Source: Caldilineaceae bacterium (GTDB lineage Bacteria > Chloroflexota > Anaerolineae > Caldilineales > Caldilineaceae). Taken from it: DNA of 37,623 nt. A program made the translations under genes and the position numbers. Shown here piece after piece: positions 25,852 through 34,088 of this stretch; positions within the stretch are counted from its first letter, which is position 1; every line of letters begins with the position of its first letter. The stretch spans positions 968 to 38,590 of the forward strand of contig JALHQH010000058.1 in the NCBI GenBank assembly GCA_022842065.1, read 5' to 3'. The notes beneath the pieces were generated by a model, which ran no database searches, had not been told where the DNA came from, and worked only from the letters and a program-made list of their open reading frames with translations.

Positions 25852-26964
25852 TCACTTATACGGATCCGCCGCGTCGCGCAGCCCGTCGCCCATAAAGTTG
25901 AAGGCGAGGACGATGATGAAGATGACGAGCCCGGGCAACATGAGCCAGGGATAGAGGGAGATGGTTTTGACACTTTGTGCCTGTTGCAGCAGGACGCCCA
26001 GGCTGATCGCAGGAGGACGCAGCCCTAGCCCCAAAAAGCTCAACGCGGTTTCGGCCAGGATCATGCCAGGGATCGAGAGAGTGAGTGAGACGATCAGATA
26101 GCTGATAAAACCGGGCAACATGTGGTCAAAGATGATCCACGCATCGGACGCGCCGGCTAATTTGGAGGCGGTAATAAAGTTCTCCTCGCGCAATTCCAAC
26201 ATCTTGCCACGCACGACGCGCGCCAACCCACACCAGCCGATCAGCGAGAGGATGATCGAAATCGCAAAGTAGACCTGCGTGGGCGGCCAATCCTTGGGCA
26301 CCGCGGCCGAGAGCGCCATCCACAGCGGAATTGAGGGAATACAGAGGATAAACTCAATCACCCGCTGAATGATAAAATCGACCACGCCGCCATAATAACC
26401 AGAGATCGCACCGAGCACACTACCCAGGATAAAGGTGAAGATTACCCCAACCAGCCCAATCGAAACTGAGATCCGCGTGCCATAGATCATCCGCGAAAGC
26501 ATATCACGCCCGGAATCATCGGTCCCCAGGGGATAAAAAGCCCCTTCTCGTGTGCCGAAGAGATGAATGTCGGTCGCAAACAGCCCCCACAGTTTGTAAG
26601 GCTCGCCTTGGACAAAGAAATGGACCGGCAACTCGACCGTGGGATCAGGTGTATAGATCTTGCGCCAGGTGCGCGGATCTTCCTCGACCTTTAGTCCGTA
26701 AACATAAGGGCCAAAGCCCTGCGTCCCAAAGAAATGAATCCCCTGCGGTGGCACATGGATAAAGTCGGTGGAACGGGTCAACGGATCCTGGGGTGCAATG
26801 AACTCGGCAAAGATCGCGATCAGATAGAAACCGATCACAATCCACGTTCCCACCATCGCCAGCTTGTGGCGGCGAAACTTGCGCCACATCAACGTCCATT
26901 GCGTGGCGATAAAAAGATCATCGTCATGCGCTTGCGGCACTTTGTCAGCAGTGATCGCGGTCAT
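25852..26964 (-). CDS. Opp/Dpp-type ABC transporter permease (OppC-like)
   Basis: This 370-residue permease has an N-terminal cytoplasmic stretch with WRKFRRHKLAMVG (27-39), a first membrane helix (38-56), a periplasmic loop of about 100 residues, and LGTDDSGRDMLSRMIYGTRIS (147-167, split here by the loop end), the hallmark of OppC proteins. Five more helices follow. The EAA loop ENFITASKLAGASDAWI contacts the ATPase. The periplasmic insert makes it longer than typical OppC (about 300). AGGA lies just before the ATG. Its stop codon is embedded in the AAACGTG array that leads to the four-helix-bundle gene. It should pair with the OppB-like permease to form the membrane channel. Confidence 0.95.
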   Translation of the reverse strand: MTAITADKVPQAHDDDLFIATQWTLMWRKFRRHKLAMVGTWIVIGFYLIAIFAEFIAPQDPLTRSTDFIHVPPQGIHFFGTQGFGPYVYGLKVEEDPRTWRKIYTPDPTVELPVHFFVQGEPYKLWGLFATDIHLFGTREGAFYPLGTDDSGRDMLSRMIYGTRISVSIGLVGVIFTFILGSVLGAISGYYGGVVDFIIQRVIEFILCIPSIPLWMALSAAVPKDWPPTQVYFAISIILSLIGWCGLARVVRGKMLELREENFITASKLAGASDAWIIFDHMLPGFISYLIVSLTLSIPGMILAETALSFLGLGLRPPAISLGVLLQQAQSVKTISLYPWLMLPGLVIFIIVLAFNFMGDGLRDAADPYK

Positions 26965-26979
26965 AGGTTCCTTTCTCGT

Positions 26980-27040
26980 GTATCGGTAAATCGGTAAATC
27001 GGTAGAACAGTAAATCGGTACATCGGTTTACTGATTTACC
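26980..27040. repeat. AATCGGTA array folded as a partial inverted repeat
   Basis: Tandem AATCGGTA-like units (about 26982-27004) and further copies face GATTTACC (27033-27040); CAGTAAA and TTTACTG also pair. It occupies the oppB-oppC junction and uses the same unit as 23099-23191. Confidence 0.88.
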
Positions 27041-27049
27041 TTCCCCTTC

Positions 27050-28036
27050 CTATGTAAACCGAATCCGTGGATCGACCACCGCCAGCAGTAGATCCGAAAT
27101 AAACATCCCAATCACGGTCATAAACGAGAGTAGCATGATCGACGCCGCGGCGACATAGGTGTCCTGCGCCAGGAGCGCTTCGTAGAGCAGCGCGCCGATG
27201 GTGGGGATGTTCATGACGATGGCGGTCACGGTCGCCCCTGAAACAATGCTCGGCAAGATCCAGCCGATGGTCGAAATGATGGGGTTGAGCGCCAGCCGTA
27301 CGGGGTAACGCCAGAGCAACTGGATTTCGGTCAGCCCCTTCGAGCGCGCCGCGATCACATAGGGTTTCTGCAACTCGTCGAGAATGCCGCTGCGCATAAT
27401 GCGAATAATGCTGGCGGTACCGGCCATGCCCACCGCAATGACCAGGATCGAGATATGTTTGAGCATATCAATAAACTTGGCCACACTCATCGGCTGGTTC
27501 ATAAACTCAGGGGAGTAGAGGCCGCCGACGCTAAAACCGGTGGCCCGGTTGACATAGTACATCAACACCAGGGCGAGAAAGAAGGTGGGCATCGCCAACC
27601 CCATAAAGCCGATAATGGTGAAGATATAGTCGCCAATCGAGTACTGGCGCGTCGCCGAATAGATCCCGATGGGAATCGCCACGGCGTAGGTGACCACCAG
27701 CGTCAACACGGCGGTGAGCAGCGTAATCCCCAGCCGTTCGCGGATCAGGTCGGTGACTTCCCGATTCCAAGCAAAGGAGCGCCCCAGGTTGCCGTTGAGC
27801 ATGTTGCCCATCCATTTTGCATAGCGCACGAAAAGAGACTGATCCAGCCCATATTGCTGCTTTAACGCCTCGACTTCCGCCTGATCGATCTCACTGCCCC
27901 GTGCATCGCGCAAACTCGCCACATACGAAGTGAGATAATCACCCGGCGGCAGATCGATCAGAATGAACGAAAAGGCCGACACCGCCAACAGCAGCACCAC
28001 CATATAAAAAAAGCGGCGCAGGAGATAGTATTTCAC
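27050..28036 (-). CDS. Opp/Dpp-type ABC transporter permease (OppB-like)
   Basis: This 328-residue permease starts with MKYYLLRRFFYMVVLLLAVSAF, the typical first helix of OppB/DppB, and has about six membrane helices. It carries LNGNLGRSF (83-91) and RIMRSGILDELQKPYVIAARSKGLTE, with the EAA-type loop near residues 220-250. The end VDPRIRFT is typical. The start is GTG (28036), supported by AAGGAG about 6 nt upstream. It is the first permease of the operon after the solute-binding protein; the 120-bp gap to that gene holds the AAACGTR palindrome. Confidence 0.95.
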   Translation of the reverse strand: MKYYLLRRFFYMVVLLLAVSAFSFILIDLPPGDYLTSYVASLRDARGSEIDQAEVEALKQQYGLDQSLFVRYAKWMGNMLNGNLGRSFAWNREVTDLIRERLGITLLTAVLTLVVTYAVAIPIGIYSATRQYSIGDYIFTIIGFMGLAMPTFFLALVLMYYVNRATGFSVGGLYSPEFMNQPMSVAKFIDMLKHISILVIAVGMAGTASIIRIMRSGILDELQKPYVIAARSKGLTEIQLLWRYPVRLALNPIISTIGWILPSIVSGATVTAIVMNIPTIGALLYEALLAQDTYVAAASIMLLSFMTVIGMFISDLLLAVVDPRIRFT

Positions 28037-28053
28037 GCAGGCTCCTTACTTGG

Positions 28054-28158
28054 TGAAACGTAAAACGTGAAACGTAAAACGTAAAACGTAAAACGTAATC
28101 GCATTGCCTGACAAGTTCGTTTCACGCATCACGTTTTACGTTTTACGTTTCACGTTTT
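28054..28158. repeat. AAACGTR palindromic array between the binding-protein and OppB-like genes
   Basis: Left arm 28054-28096 and right arm 28117-28158 consist of 7-bp AAACGTG/AAACGTA units in opposite orientation; a 36-nt stretch pairs with 5 mismatches. The core between them is about 20 nt. The right arm begins right at the stop codon of the solute-binding protein and holds CGCATCACG, shared with 25811-25845. This looks like the empty form of the palindrome that encloses the four-helix-bundle gene. Confidence 0.93.
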
Positions 28159-30112
28159 ATTTAACGTACCACTGGTCACCGCGATAGGGGACCCAGAACA
28201 TGTAGTCGCCGGAGAACATGCCTTCGGTGGGGGTGTTGCCCAGGCGATTGGAGATGATGATCACGCGTGGCGCAACCGAGACGCCCAGGGAGTAGAGTTG
28301 CTCGGTGTAGAGTTTAGTCATTTCGAGACCGGCGCTCATATAGGCTTCGGAGCCGGGTTCGGCGCTGGCATATTGGTCACAGAGGGCGATTAGTTGTTGG
28401 TTGATTTCAGAGGGTTCTTCGCCTTCGGTACCACCACTGTTGTACCAGGCCCGCCAGAGTGGTGCATAACTGTCGGCACCCAAGGGGCGGATGCGGCTAC
28501 ACTTGGCTGCGCGCAGGTTCGGTTCGGCAATTGCGTCGTAGGGATGGGCATAGGCATCGGCTTCGTTGGCTTGATTGCGTTCCAGCCACAGGGTACGCTC
28601 GATCTGGCTCATCGTCGTCTTCACCCCGACCACGCTCCACATTTCAGCGATCAGCTCGGAGTGCGGGCAGAACTCTTCCCAACATTCGAGCACAACTTCG
28701 AGCGGTGCACCATCGGAACGGGTACGGACTTCATTGGCGGCATCCCATACTAGGCCCATCTCGTCGAGTAGGGCATTGGCCTTGTCAAGGTCAAGGTCGA
28801 TATAGTACTCACCCATCCAATCTTCATAGAAGGAGACCGATTCGGGAATTGTTGCTTGGCGCACTTTTGCCCGGCCAAAGTAGAGAATCTCATTGATCTG
28901 GTTGCGGTCAATTGCCAGTGACATTGCCTGACGGAAGCGCACATCCTGGAAGATTTCTCTGAGCACTGGGTCATTGTGCGTCTGATTAAAGCTGACCCCG
29001 ACATCGTTGCCACGGCTGTTGTCAAAGAGATAAACTTTATAATCGCCGGCTTCTTCGTTCTCGACGTAGAGTGGGTAGTCCTTGACTGGCAGTGGATTTT
29101 CACCGGCATTATCCAGTTCCCGCGAGATAAATTTCAATGTGCGCACTTCAGCATCCTGCACCAGCACCGCAACCTGGCTATCAATGTAGGGCAGTTGATT
29201 GCCCGCCGTATCGACGGCCCAGTAATAGGCATTGCGCGTAAAGTTCTTGTTGCCCAGCTCATCAATCGAAGTCAACACCCACGGGGTAATATCCGGCAAG
29301 GCGGTATCCTGTTGCCCCTGTGTATGGTCATCGTGGTATTGGAAGGCTAACACCCAGGTTTCAAAGTTTTCCGTCTTGGCCAGGGCATCGGCATCCGAAT
29401 TGTATTTACTGTGCCACTGTTGCAGATAATGTTTGGGTGCATACATGCGGTCGTTCCAGTGACTCTTTGACATGGTCAGGTCAAAGTTCGGATTCGGCTC
29501 GGCAAAATCGACCTGTACGGTGATGTCATCAACCTTGGTCATGGTCATCGGCTGGCTGCCGGAGAGATAGACGGCGGGGATGGCCGGCGTCAGATCTGTG
29601 TTGAGCAGAATATCCTCATACCAGAAGAGAAAATCGTCAGCGGTAAAGGGTGCGCCATCCGACCATTTCATGCCGGAGCGTAAGGTCATCGTCCAGCTTT
29701 TTTTGTCATCCGATGCACTGTAGCCGGCCAGGATATTCGGGGAGAGGTTCTGCAAATCAGGTTCAATAAAGAGCAGACTCTGCATGCGCAACGCTTCGGT
29801 ATCAAGCTGGCCGGTGCGGGGACCAAAGGCCGCACCCCGTTGCTCACCACCGTAGACCCCGACTTCGTTGCGGGGGGTCACCACGAGCGGATCAGCCGGC
29901 AGCCGCTCTTCCACCGGGGGGAGTGTGCCGGCGTTGACCAACTCAGCCAACATGGGCGCTTCGTGATAAGCGCCATCGCCGGCGGCTTCTGCTGGGGCTG
30001 CGGCCTCAGCCACTGCTTCTGCTGGGGCTTCTGCTGCTGGGGCCGATGAACAACTGACAAGCACAAGGCACAACAAACTGAGCACCATCGTATAAAACGC
30101 GCTTTTCCTCAC
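28157..30112 (-). CDS. Family-5 extracellular solute-binding lipoprotein (OppA-like)
   Basis: This 651-residue protein begins with a lipoprotein signal peptide: a basic start, a hydrophobic core, and the lipobox LVSC with the modified cysteine at residue 21. An Ala/Glu/Pro-rich linker (23-45) follows. The mature domain has SBP_bac_5 features: SWTMTLRSGMKWSDGAPFTADD is the well-known start region (split across residues 134-155), and FRQAMSLAIDRNQINE is near 405. It binds a peptide or an oligosaccharide outside the membrane and delivers it to the OppBC-like permease. Start is GTG at 30112 with a perfect GGAGG 5 nt upstream. The GH39 gene at the other end of the operon favours an oligosaccharide, by inference. 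Confidence 0.95.
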   Translation of the reverse strand: MRKSAFYTMVLSLLCLVLVSCSSAPAAEAPAEAVAEAAAPAEAAGDGAYHEAPMLAELVNAGTLPPVEERLPADPLVVTPRNEVGVYGGEQRGAAFGPRTGQLDTEALRMQSLLFIEPDLQNLSPNILAGYSASDDKKSWTMTLRSGMKWSDGAPFTADDFLFWYEDILLNTDLTPAIPAVYLSGSQPMTMTKVDDITVQVDFAEPNPNFDLTMSKSHWNDRMYAPKHYLQQWHSKYNSDADALAKTENFETWVLAFQYHDDHTQGQQDTALPDITPWVLTSIDELGNKNFTRNAYYWAVDTAGNQLPYIDSQVAVLVQDAEVRTLKFISRELDNAGENPLPVKDYPLYVENEEAGDYKVYLFDNSRGNDVGVSFNQTHNDPVLREIFQDVRFRQAMSLAIDRNQINEILYFGRAKVRQATIPESVSFYEDWMGEYYIDLDLDKANALLDEMGLVWDAANEVRTRSDGAPLEVVLECWEEFCPHSELIAEMWSVVGVKTTMSQIERTLWLERNQANEADAYAHPYDAIAEPNLRAAKCSRIRPLGADSYAPLWRAWYNSGGTEGEEPSEINQQLIALCDQYASAEPGSEAYMSAGLEMTKLYTEQLYSLGVSVAPRVIIISNRLGNTPTEGMFSGDYMFWVPYRGDQWYVK

Positions 30113-30181
30113 AACTTCCTCCTTGAATGATTGGATCGCTAGGCAATGGTTGGAACGTGACGCGTGGGGAATCTACTGCTT

Positions 30182-30268
30182 ACCCCCACCTAACCTCCCC
30201 CTGTTAAGGGGAGGAACAGTTACTCGTCAACGGTTCCCTCCCTTAGCAGGGGAGGGTTAGGGTGGGGT
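30182..30268. repeat. Dispersed palindromic element (same family as 1-381)
   Basis: Two arms, about 30182-30217 and 30232-30268, are imperfect inverted complements (CACCTAACCTCCCC and GGGGAGGAAC against their partners). Each arm also folds on its own (CCTCCCC...GGGGAGG). The motif matches the units in 1-381. It lies between the cupin regulator and the solute-binding protein gene. Confidence 0.88.
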
Positions 30269-30283
30269 GCTTAGCCATTACGG

Positions 30284-30820
30284 TTACTCTACCAGTACAT
30301 CTAGATAAACGGCGTGGTCGCTGACCGGCATAAAGCCATGATCACAAGTTGACTGAAAGTAGACACTGTCGCCTGGTTTGAGATGATATTTGTCGTTGCC
30401 AATCTGTGCTTTTACTTCGCCCGCTAACACGATGATAAATTCTTCGCCGCGATGGGAAACCGCATGGGGTTTTACTTCACCTTTGCGGCCATAAACCAAG
30501 ACGGGCTGCATCTTCTTGCCGATGAAATGGGGCGCAATGGCATGAATATTGTAGCCCTTATCGGTGGTGACAAAGGCCGTTGGTTGGTCAAGCAGGCTGG
30601 GGGTAAAGGTGGTGCCAACATCAATGCCATCTTCCATCAACGTCGAGACCCGCACCCCAAGCGCATTCGCAATTTTGGAGAGCGTGGCAAGCGCGGGCAC
30701 CACCTTGCCCCGCTCGATCTTGGAGAGCAAACTTTTTGAACATTCGCAGACCTGCGCGACATCATCCAGCGTACGCCGTTGTTGCGTCCGAATGCTGCGA
30801 ATGCGGATTCCGATATCCAG
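30284..30820 (-). CDS. XRE-family regulator with C-terminal cupin domain; non-canonical start likely
   Basis: This is a helix-turn-helix plus cupin regulator of about 178 residues. Strict start codons allow only a TTG at 30730, which would cut the DNA-binding domain in half. Reading further upstream in frame gives a complete XRE domain (IRSIRTQQRRTLDDVAQVC, then SKSLLSKIERGK), back to a stop at 30839-30841. In that stretch the only near-canonical start is CTG at 30820 (LDIGIRIRSI), with AGAGGA about 9 nt upstream; ATT next to it is also possible. The cupin (residues about 105-175) has HRGEEFIIVLAGE and LKPGDSVYF. It is likely the local regulator of the opp operon directly downstream, with the cupin sensing a small ligand. 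Confidence 0.85.
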   Translation of the reverse strand: MDIGIRIRSIRTQQRRTLDDVAQVCECSKSLLSKIERGKVVPALATLSKIANALGVRVSTLMEDGIDVGTTFTPSLLDQPTAFVTTDKGYNIHAIAPHFIGKKMQPVLVYGRKGEVKPHAVSHRGEEFIIVLAGEVKAQIGNDKYHLKPGDSVYFQSTCDHGFMPVSDHAVYLDVLVE

Positions 30821-30990
30821 AATGACGATTCCTCTAGGCTATGGCTTGGGACTAATACTTTGGGCTATTCGATTGTTCAACTGGGTTTCCTTGGGTTCAA
30901 CAAGGTTGAACAGATGATAAACGATCTTGGATGGTCTGTCAACTAGCGATTTTTTGCAACTTGGCAGCAGTTGAAACTGCCGGCTGACAG

Positions 30991-31047
30991 CGAGAAGCCG
31001 CCGCAGCGGCTGGATGCCGTGGCCGTAGCCGCTGCGGCGGCTTCTCG
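30991..31047. repeat. Perfect 21-bp inverted repeat
   Basis: Arms 30991-31011 and 31027-31047 (core CGAGAAGCCGCCGCAGCGGC) pair perfectly around a 15-nt loop. It lies in the 414-bp gap between the cupin regulator and the DapA-like gene, together with the next element. I see no gene in that gap. Confidence 0.93.
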
Positions 31048-31088
31048 TTGTTATACTCAAATCAGAATGAGACCCCTAGTTTCGGTCA

Positions 31089-31154
31089 GCGTGCGTCGCA
31101 CTGACCAAAGAATCTAGCGGACTGGAAACAGTTGGCGGTCAGTGCGACGCACGC
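31089..31154. repeat. Perfect 18-bp inverted repeat
   Basis: GCGTGCGTCGCACTGACC (31089-31106) is the exact inverted complement of 31137-31154, with a 30-nt loop. The left part also folds by itself (GGTCAG...CTGACC). Confidence 0.93.
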
Positions 31155-31234
31155 GATCCCGTTAGCCAGCAAAACTCCGGTTCTCAACTTGACTTCAGTA
31201 TAGCAGCGGGATTTATCCCTGCTTGTCTGCCGCC

Positions 31235-32143
31235 TCAACGAATTACTTGCTGGAGCAACCCAAAGAGCCGATCAATTTCCGCCTGTGTTTCGGCATCCAA
31301 CTGATAACCAACCGGCCCGCGCACCAGCGTATTCTGGAAGATCCCGCGCTTTACCAGCAGATATTTCTCCACGGCCAGAAATGAATCGAGGCTAGTTTGG
31401 ATCGCGATCAGCGCACCCAAGGGCAGCGAAAGCTGATAGACCCGTGCTTCATCCCCCGCTGCCAGCGCACGCCAGAGGGCGACGAGGACATCAATCAGAT
31501 CAGCCCCAGGCATCGTGCCGATGACACCACGGCGATAGCTGTCCACCAGCGCAATGCCGCCCGTCCCTTCTAGGACGGGCGCTTTGCCGCCGGTCGCATC
31601 GCGCAGGGCTGAGAGCCGTGGCCCAATTGGGCTGGCTTCCGGCTTGAAGAGGACCTGTGCGCCATAGTGGTTATAGAGCGAGGCTTGCATGGCAATCGAC
31701 ATCGGTCGCCCGACATAACCGCTGGCATCCTGCACGACCACCGGAATTTTGATCGCTTCGATGATGGCCGCATAATATTGGTAGAGTTCATCTTCGCCCA
31801 CTGCGACTGAGATGGGGGGAATCACCATCACGCCGTCGGCCCCGACACTTTCGGCATGACGGGCATAGTCGACTGCGGTGTGGGTCGATTCGGCCCCGGC
31901 GCTGATGATCACAACACCGCGTTCTCCCCCAAAGCGACAGGCCGCCGCGGCCAGCGCCTTGCGCTCTTCGCCCGACAGGCGCAGCGTCTCCGAAACCATG
32001 CCCATGACGATGCCGTCAGCACCCTGGTCATAGAGCCATTGGATCTCCCGTTCAAGCGTGGTAAAATCAATGGTGTAATCAGCGTGGTAGGGGGTCTGAA
32101 AAACAGGTAGGACGCCACGAATGGCGCGATTTTTTACCGACAT
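31235..32143 (-). CDS. DapA-family (dihydrodipicolinate synthase-like) lyase or aldolase
   Basis: This 302-residue TIM-barrel protein has the length and layout of the DapA/NanA family. The start at 32143 (MSVKNRAIRGVLPVF) is supported by AGGA about 8 nt upstream; the longer frame begins with a GTG inside the neighbouring gene and is unlikely. The Schiff-base lysine is K167 in LFKPEAS. The usual GTTGE motif is changed to GMVSET (48-53), and the position of the family tyrosine (Tyr133 in E. coli DapA) appears to be Q138 in VVVQDA. The protein is therefore probably not a lysine-pathway enzyme but a paralogue acting on another 2-oxo acid. It is divergent from the TPR gene. Confidence 0.9.
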   Translation of the reverse strand: MSVKNRAIRGVLPVFQTPYHADYTIDFTTLEREIQWLYDQGADGIVMGMVSETLRLSGEERKALAAAACRFGGERGVVIISAGAESTHTAVDYARHAESVGADGVMVIPPISVAVGEDELYQYYAAIIEAIKIPVVVQDASGYVGRPMSIAMQASLYNHYGAQVLFKPEASPIGPRLSALRDATGGKAPVLEGTGGIALVDSYRRGVIGTMPGADLIDVLVALWRALAAGDEARVYQLSLPLGALIAIQTSLDSFLAVEKYLLVKRGIFQNTLVRGPVGYQLDAETQAEIDRLFGLLQQVIR

Positions 32144-32175
32144 AGTTCTCATCCTATTCGTTTTGGGCAGCAGAA

Positions 32176-32835
32176 ATGGCAAAAAAACGACAGAAAAACA
32201 AACAAAGCACACTGGCTGAACGGTCACAGTCAACACGCGTCGTAACCTATGAAATTACTGATGAACCGATCTTGGATGAAGCGTACAGGCGTTTACCAAA
32301 AAATGTCAAAGAACAACTTGACCAACTGTATGAATTAGTGCAGCGCCGCCCCCAAGCGGCAATTCCCGATTTGCTCGCCTTGCGCGAAAGATACCCCAAG
32401 GTCCAACCGCTTGCTAACTATCTCGTGGTCGCCTACAACCGTACCGGCCAAACAGAAGTGGCCCGGCAGCTGATTGTGGAGAACTATCGCCGCAATCCCG
32501 AATACCTCTTTGCGCGGGTCCATTATGCCGAGATCTGTTTACACGAAGGTAACGATGCCGAAGTCGCCCAAATTTTCGAACATAAGTTTGACCTAAAATT
32601 GCTCTACCCCGAGCGTAGGCGTTTTCATGTCAGTGAAGTTGTCGCCTTTTTTGGACTGCTCGGTAATTATTTTCTGACCACAGGAGACCGGGCACGAGCA
32701 GAACAGATCTATCAGATGTTACATCAACTACAGCCTAAACACATGTATACGCGCTTGCTGAAACGCAAACTCTACCCCAGCCTACTTCGCAGATTAATCA
32801 TACGCCTCACAGGAAAAAAGGAAAACGACAGATGA
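32176..32835 (+). CDS. TPR-like helical protein of unknown function
   Basis: This 219-residue protein has a lysine-rich start (MAKKRQKNKQ) and two or three TPR-like helix pairs (LANYLVVAYNRTGQTEVARQ and GNYFLTTGDRARAEQIYQ regions, about residues 75-105 and 155-180), ending in a basic tail. It may be a protein-interaction scaffold; no catalytic motif is seen. Its stop overlaps the start of the aminotransferase gene by 4 bp (ATGA), so the two are translationally coupled. It starts only 32 bp from the start of the divergent DapA-like gene, so promoters must overlap coding sequence or be very compact. No strong ribosome site precedes the ATG. Confidence 0.75.
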   Translation: MAKKRQKNKQSTLAERSQSTRVVTYEITDEPILDEAYRRLPKNVKEQLDQLYELVQRRPQAAIPDLLALRERYPKVQPLANYLVVAYNRTGQTEVARQLIVENYRRNPEYLFARVHYAEICLHEGNDAEVAQIFEHKFDLKLLYPERRRFHVSEVVAFFGLLGNYFLTTGDRARAEQIYQMLHQLQPKHMYTRLLKRKLYPSLLRRLIIRLTGKKENDR

Positions 32836-34088
32836 CAACTTTAGCAATTGCCGGCGGCACACCAGTTTGGAACGCCGGTTGGCCCAAATGGCCGATCTAT
32901 GGCGAACGGGAAGCAGAACTGCTACAGCAGGTTCTAACCAGTGGCAAGTGGGCGGGGGATGGTCCGTTGGAGGCCCAATTCCAACGTAACTTTGCCGACA
33001 TGCACACCGCGCGTCACGGCATCGCGGTTAACAGCGGCACGATGGCTTTGCAGGTCGCACTTGAAGCGCTGGACATTGGCGTGGGCGACGAGGTGATCCT
33101 GCCGGTCAACACCTGGCAGGCAACCGCGGTGGCCGTGCTCGATGTGAATGCCGTGCCCGTGCTCGTTGATATTGACCCGGCGAGTTATGCGATTGATCCG
33201 GCGGCGATTGAAGCAGCGATTACTCCCCGCACCCGCGCCATCATCCCGGTCCATCTCTATTGCAACATCGCCAATTTAGATGCCATTGTCGCGATTGCGC
33301 GCAAACATAACCTGGGGGTGATCGAAGATTGCGCCCACAGCCACGGTTCGATGTGGAATGGGCAAGGGGTGGGTACGGTTGGCGACATCGGCTGCTTTAG
33401 CCTCCAGGCGTCAAAAACATTGAATGCCGGCGAGGGCGGTTTTGTCATCACCAACGATGATCGCTTGCACGAACGGCTCTACTCGATCCGCAACTGTGGC
33501 CGCATGCGCACCGGCGCCGATCCCGAAAACTGGTCACCCGTGCAGGGGGGCAACGCGCGCATGACCGAGTGGCAGGCCGCGATTCTCTGCGCCCAGTTAG
33601 AAAGGTTGCCCGAACAATTGGTCGCGCGCGAGCGCAGCCTGCATCAGCTCAACCAGGGGATCGGTGAGATTGAGGGGCTGGCCCCGCTGGCCCGTCGCCC
33701 CGAAATTACGCGCCAGGCGATCTATGGTTATGTCTTTCGTTATGACCCCGAAGCGTTTAACGAAGTGCCCGTGCAAGCCTTCCGCAAAGCGCTCGCCGCC
33801 GAATTGGGCACAAGTGCCGGCAGCGTCTACCACCCGCTCAACAACTCGCCGCTCTACCAGCCCCACACCAAAAAGCGTTATCATCTGAGCGACGAATACC
33901 TGGCCGCCATCGATCCCAAACGCTTTGTCACCCCCTTTGCCCAACGCGCTTACGAGCAGGAGTCGGTTGTCCTCAATCACCCCACCCTGCTGGCCGAGCC
34001 GGAAATTGTGCAGAAGATCGTCGAGGGTTGCGCTAAGTTGTATGACCAGCGCGATGCGTTGGCGGCGTGGGCGGAGACCAATAGCTAA
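32832..34088 (+). CDS. DegT/DnrJ/EryC1/StrS-family PLP-dependent aminotransferase
   Basis: This 418-residue enzyme shows the family layout: NSGTMALQVAL (67-77), VIEDCAHSHG (163-172) with D166 that binds the pyridine nitrogen of PLP, and the Schiff-base lysine K195 in LQASKTLNAGEGG. Conserved late segments (MTEWQAAILCAQLERL) are also present. Such enzymes transfer amino groups to keto-sugars or cyclitols, often in amino-sugar or secondary-metabolite synthesis; the start MTTLAIAGGTPVW resembles members acting on inosose-type or AHBA-type substrates, but this is weak evidence. AAGGA lies about 9 nt before the ATG. It is coupled to the preceding TPR gene. Confidence 0.94.
   Translation: MTTLAIAGGTPVWNAGWPKWPIYGEREAELLQQVLTSGKWAGDGPLEAQFQRNFADMHTARHGIAVNSGTMALQVALEALDIGVGDEVILPVNTWQATAVAVLDVNAVPVLVDIDPASYAIDPAAIEAAITPRTRAIIPVHLYCNIANLDAIVAIARKHNLGVIEDCAHSHGSMWNGQGVGTVGDIGCFSLQASKTLNAGEGGFVITNDDRLHERLYSIRNCGRMRTGADPENWSPVQGGNARMTEWQAAILCAQLERLPEQLVARERSLHQLNQGIGEIEGLAPLARRPEITRQAIYGYVFRYDPEAFNEVPVQAFRKALAAELGTSAGSVYHPLNNSPLYQPHTKKRYHLSDEYLAAIDPKRFVTPFAQRAYEQESVVLNHPTLLAEPEIVQKIVEGCAKLYDQRDALAAWAETNS

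Noticed and set aside
30991..31154. Rho-independent terminators
   Set aside because: The stems are strong but no T-run follows on either strand in the proper position; they fit MITE- or REP-like repeats better.
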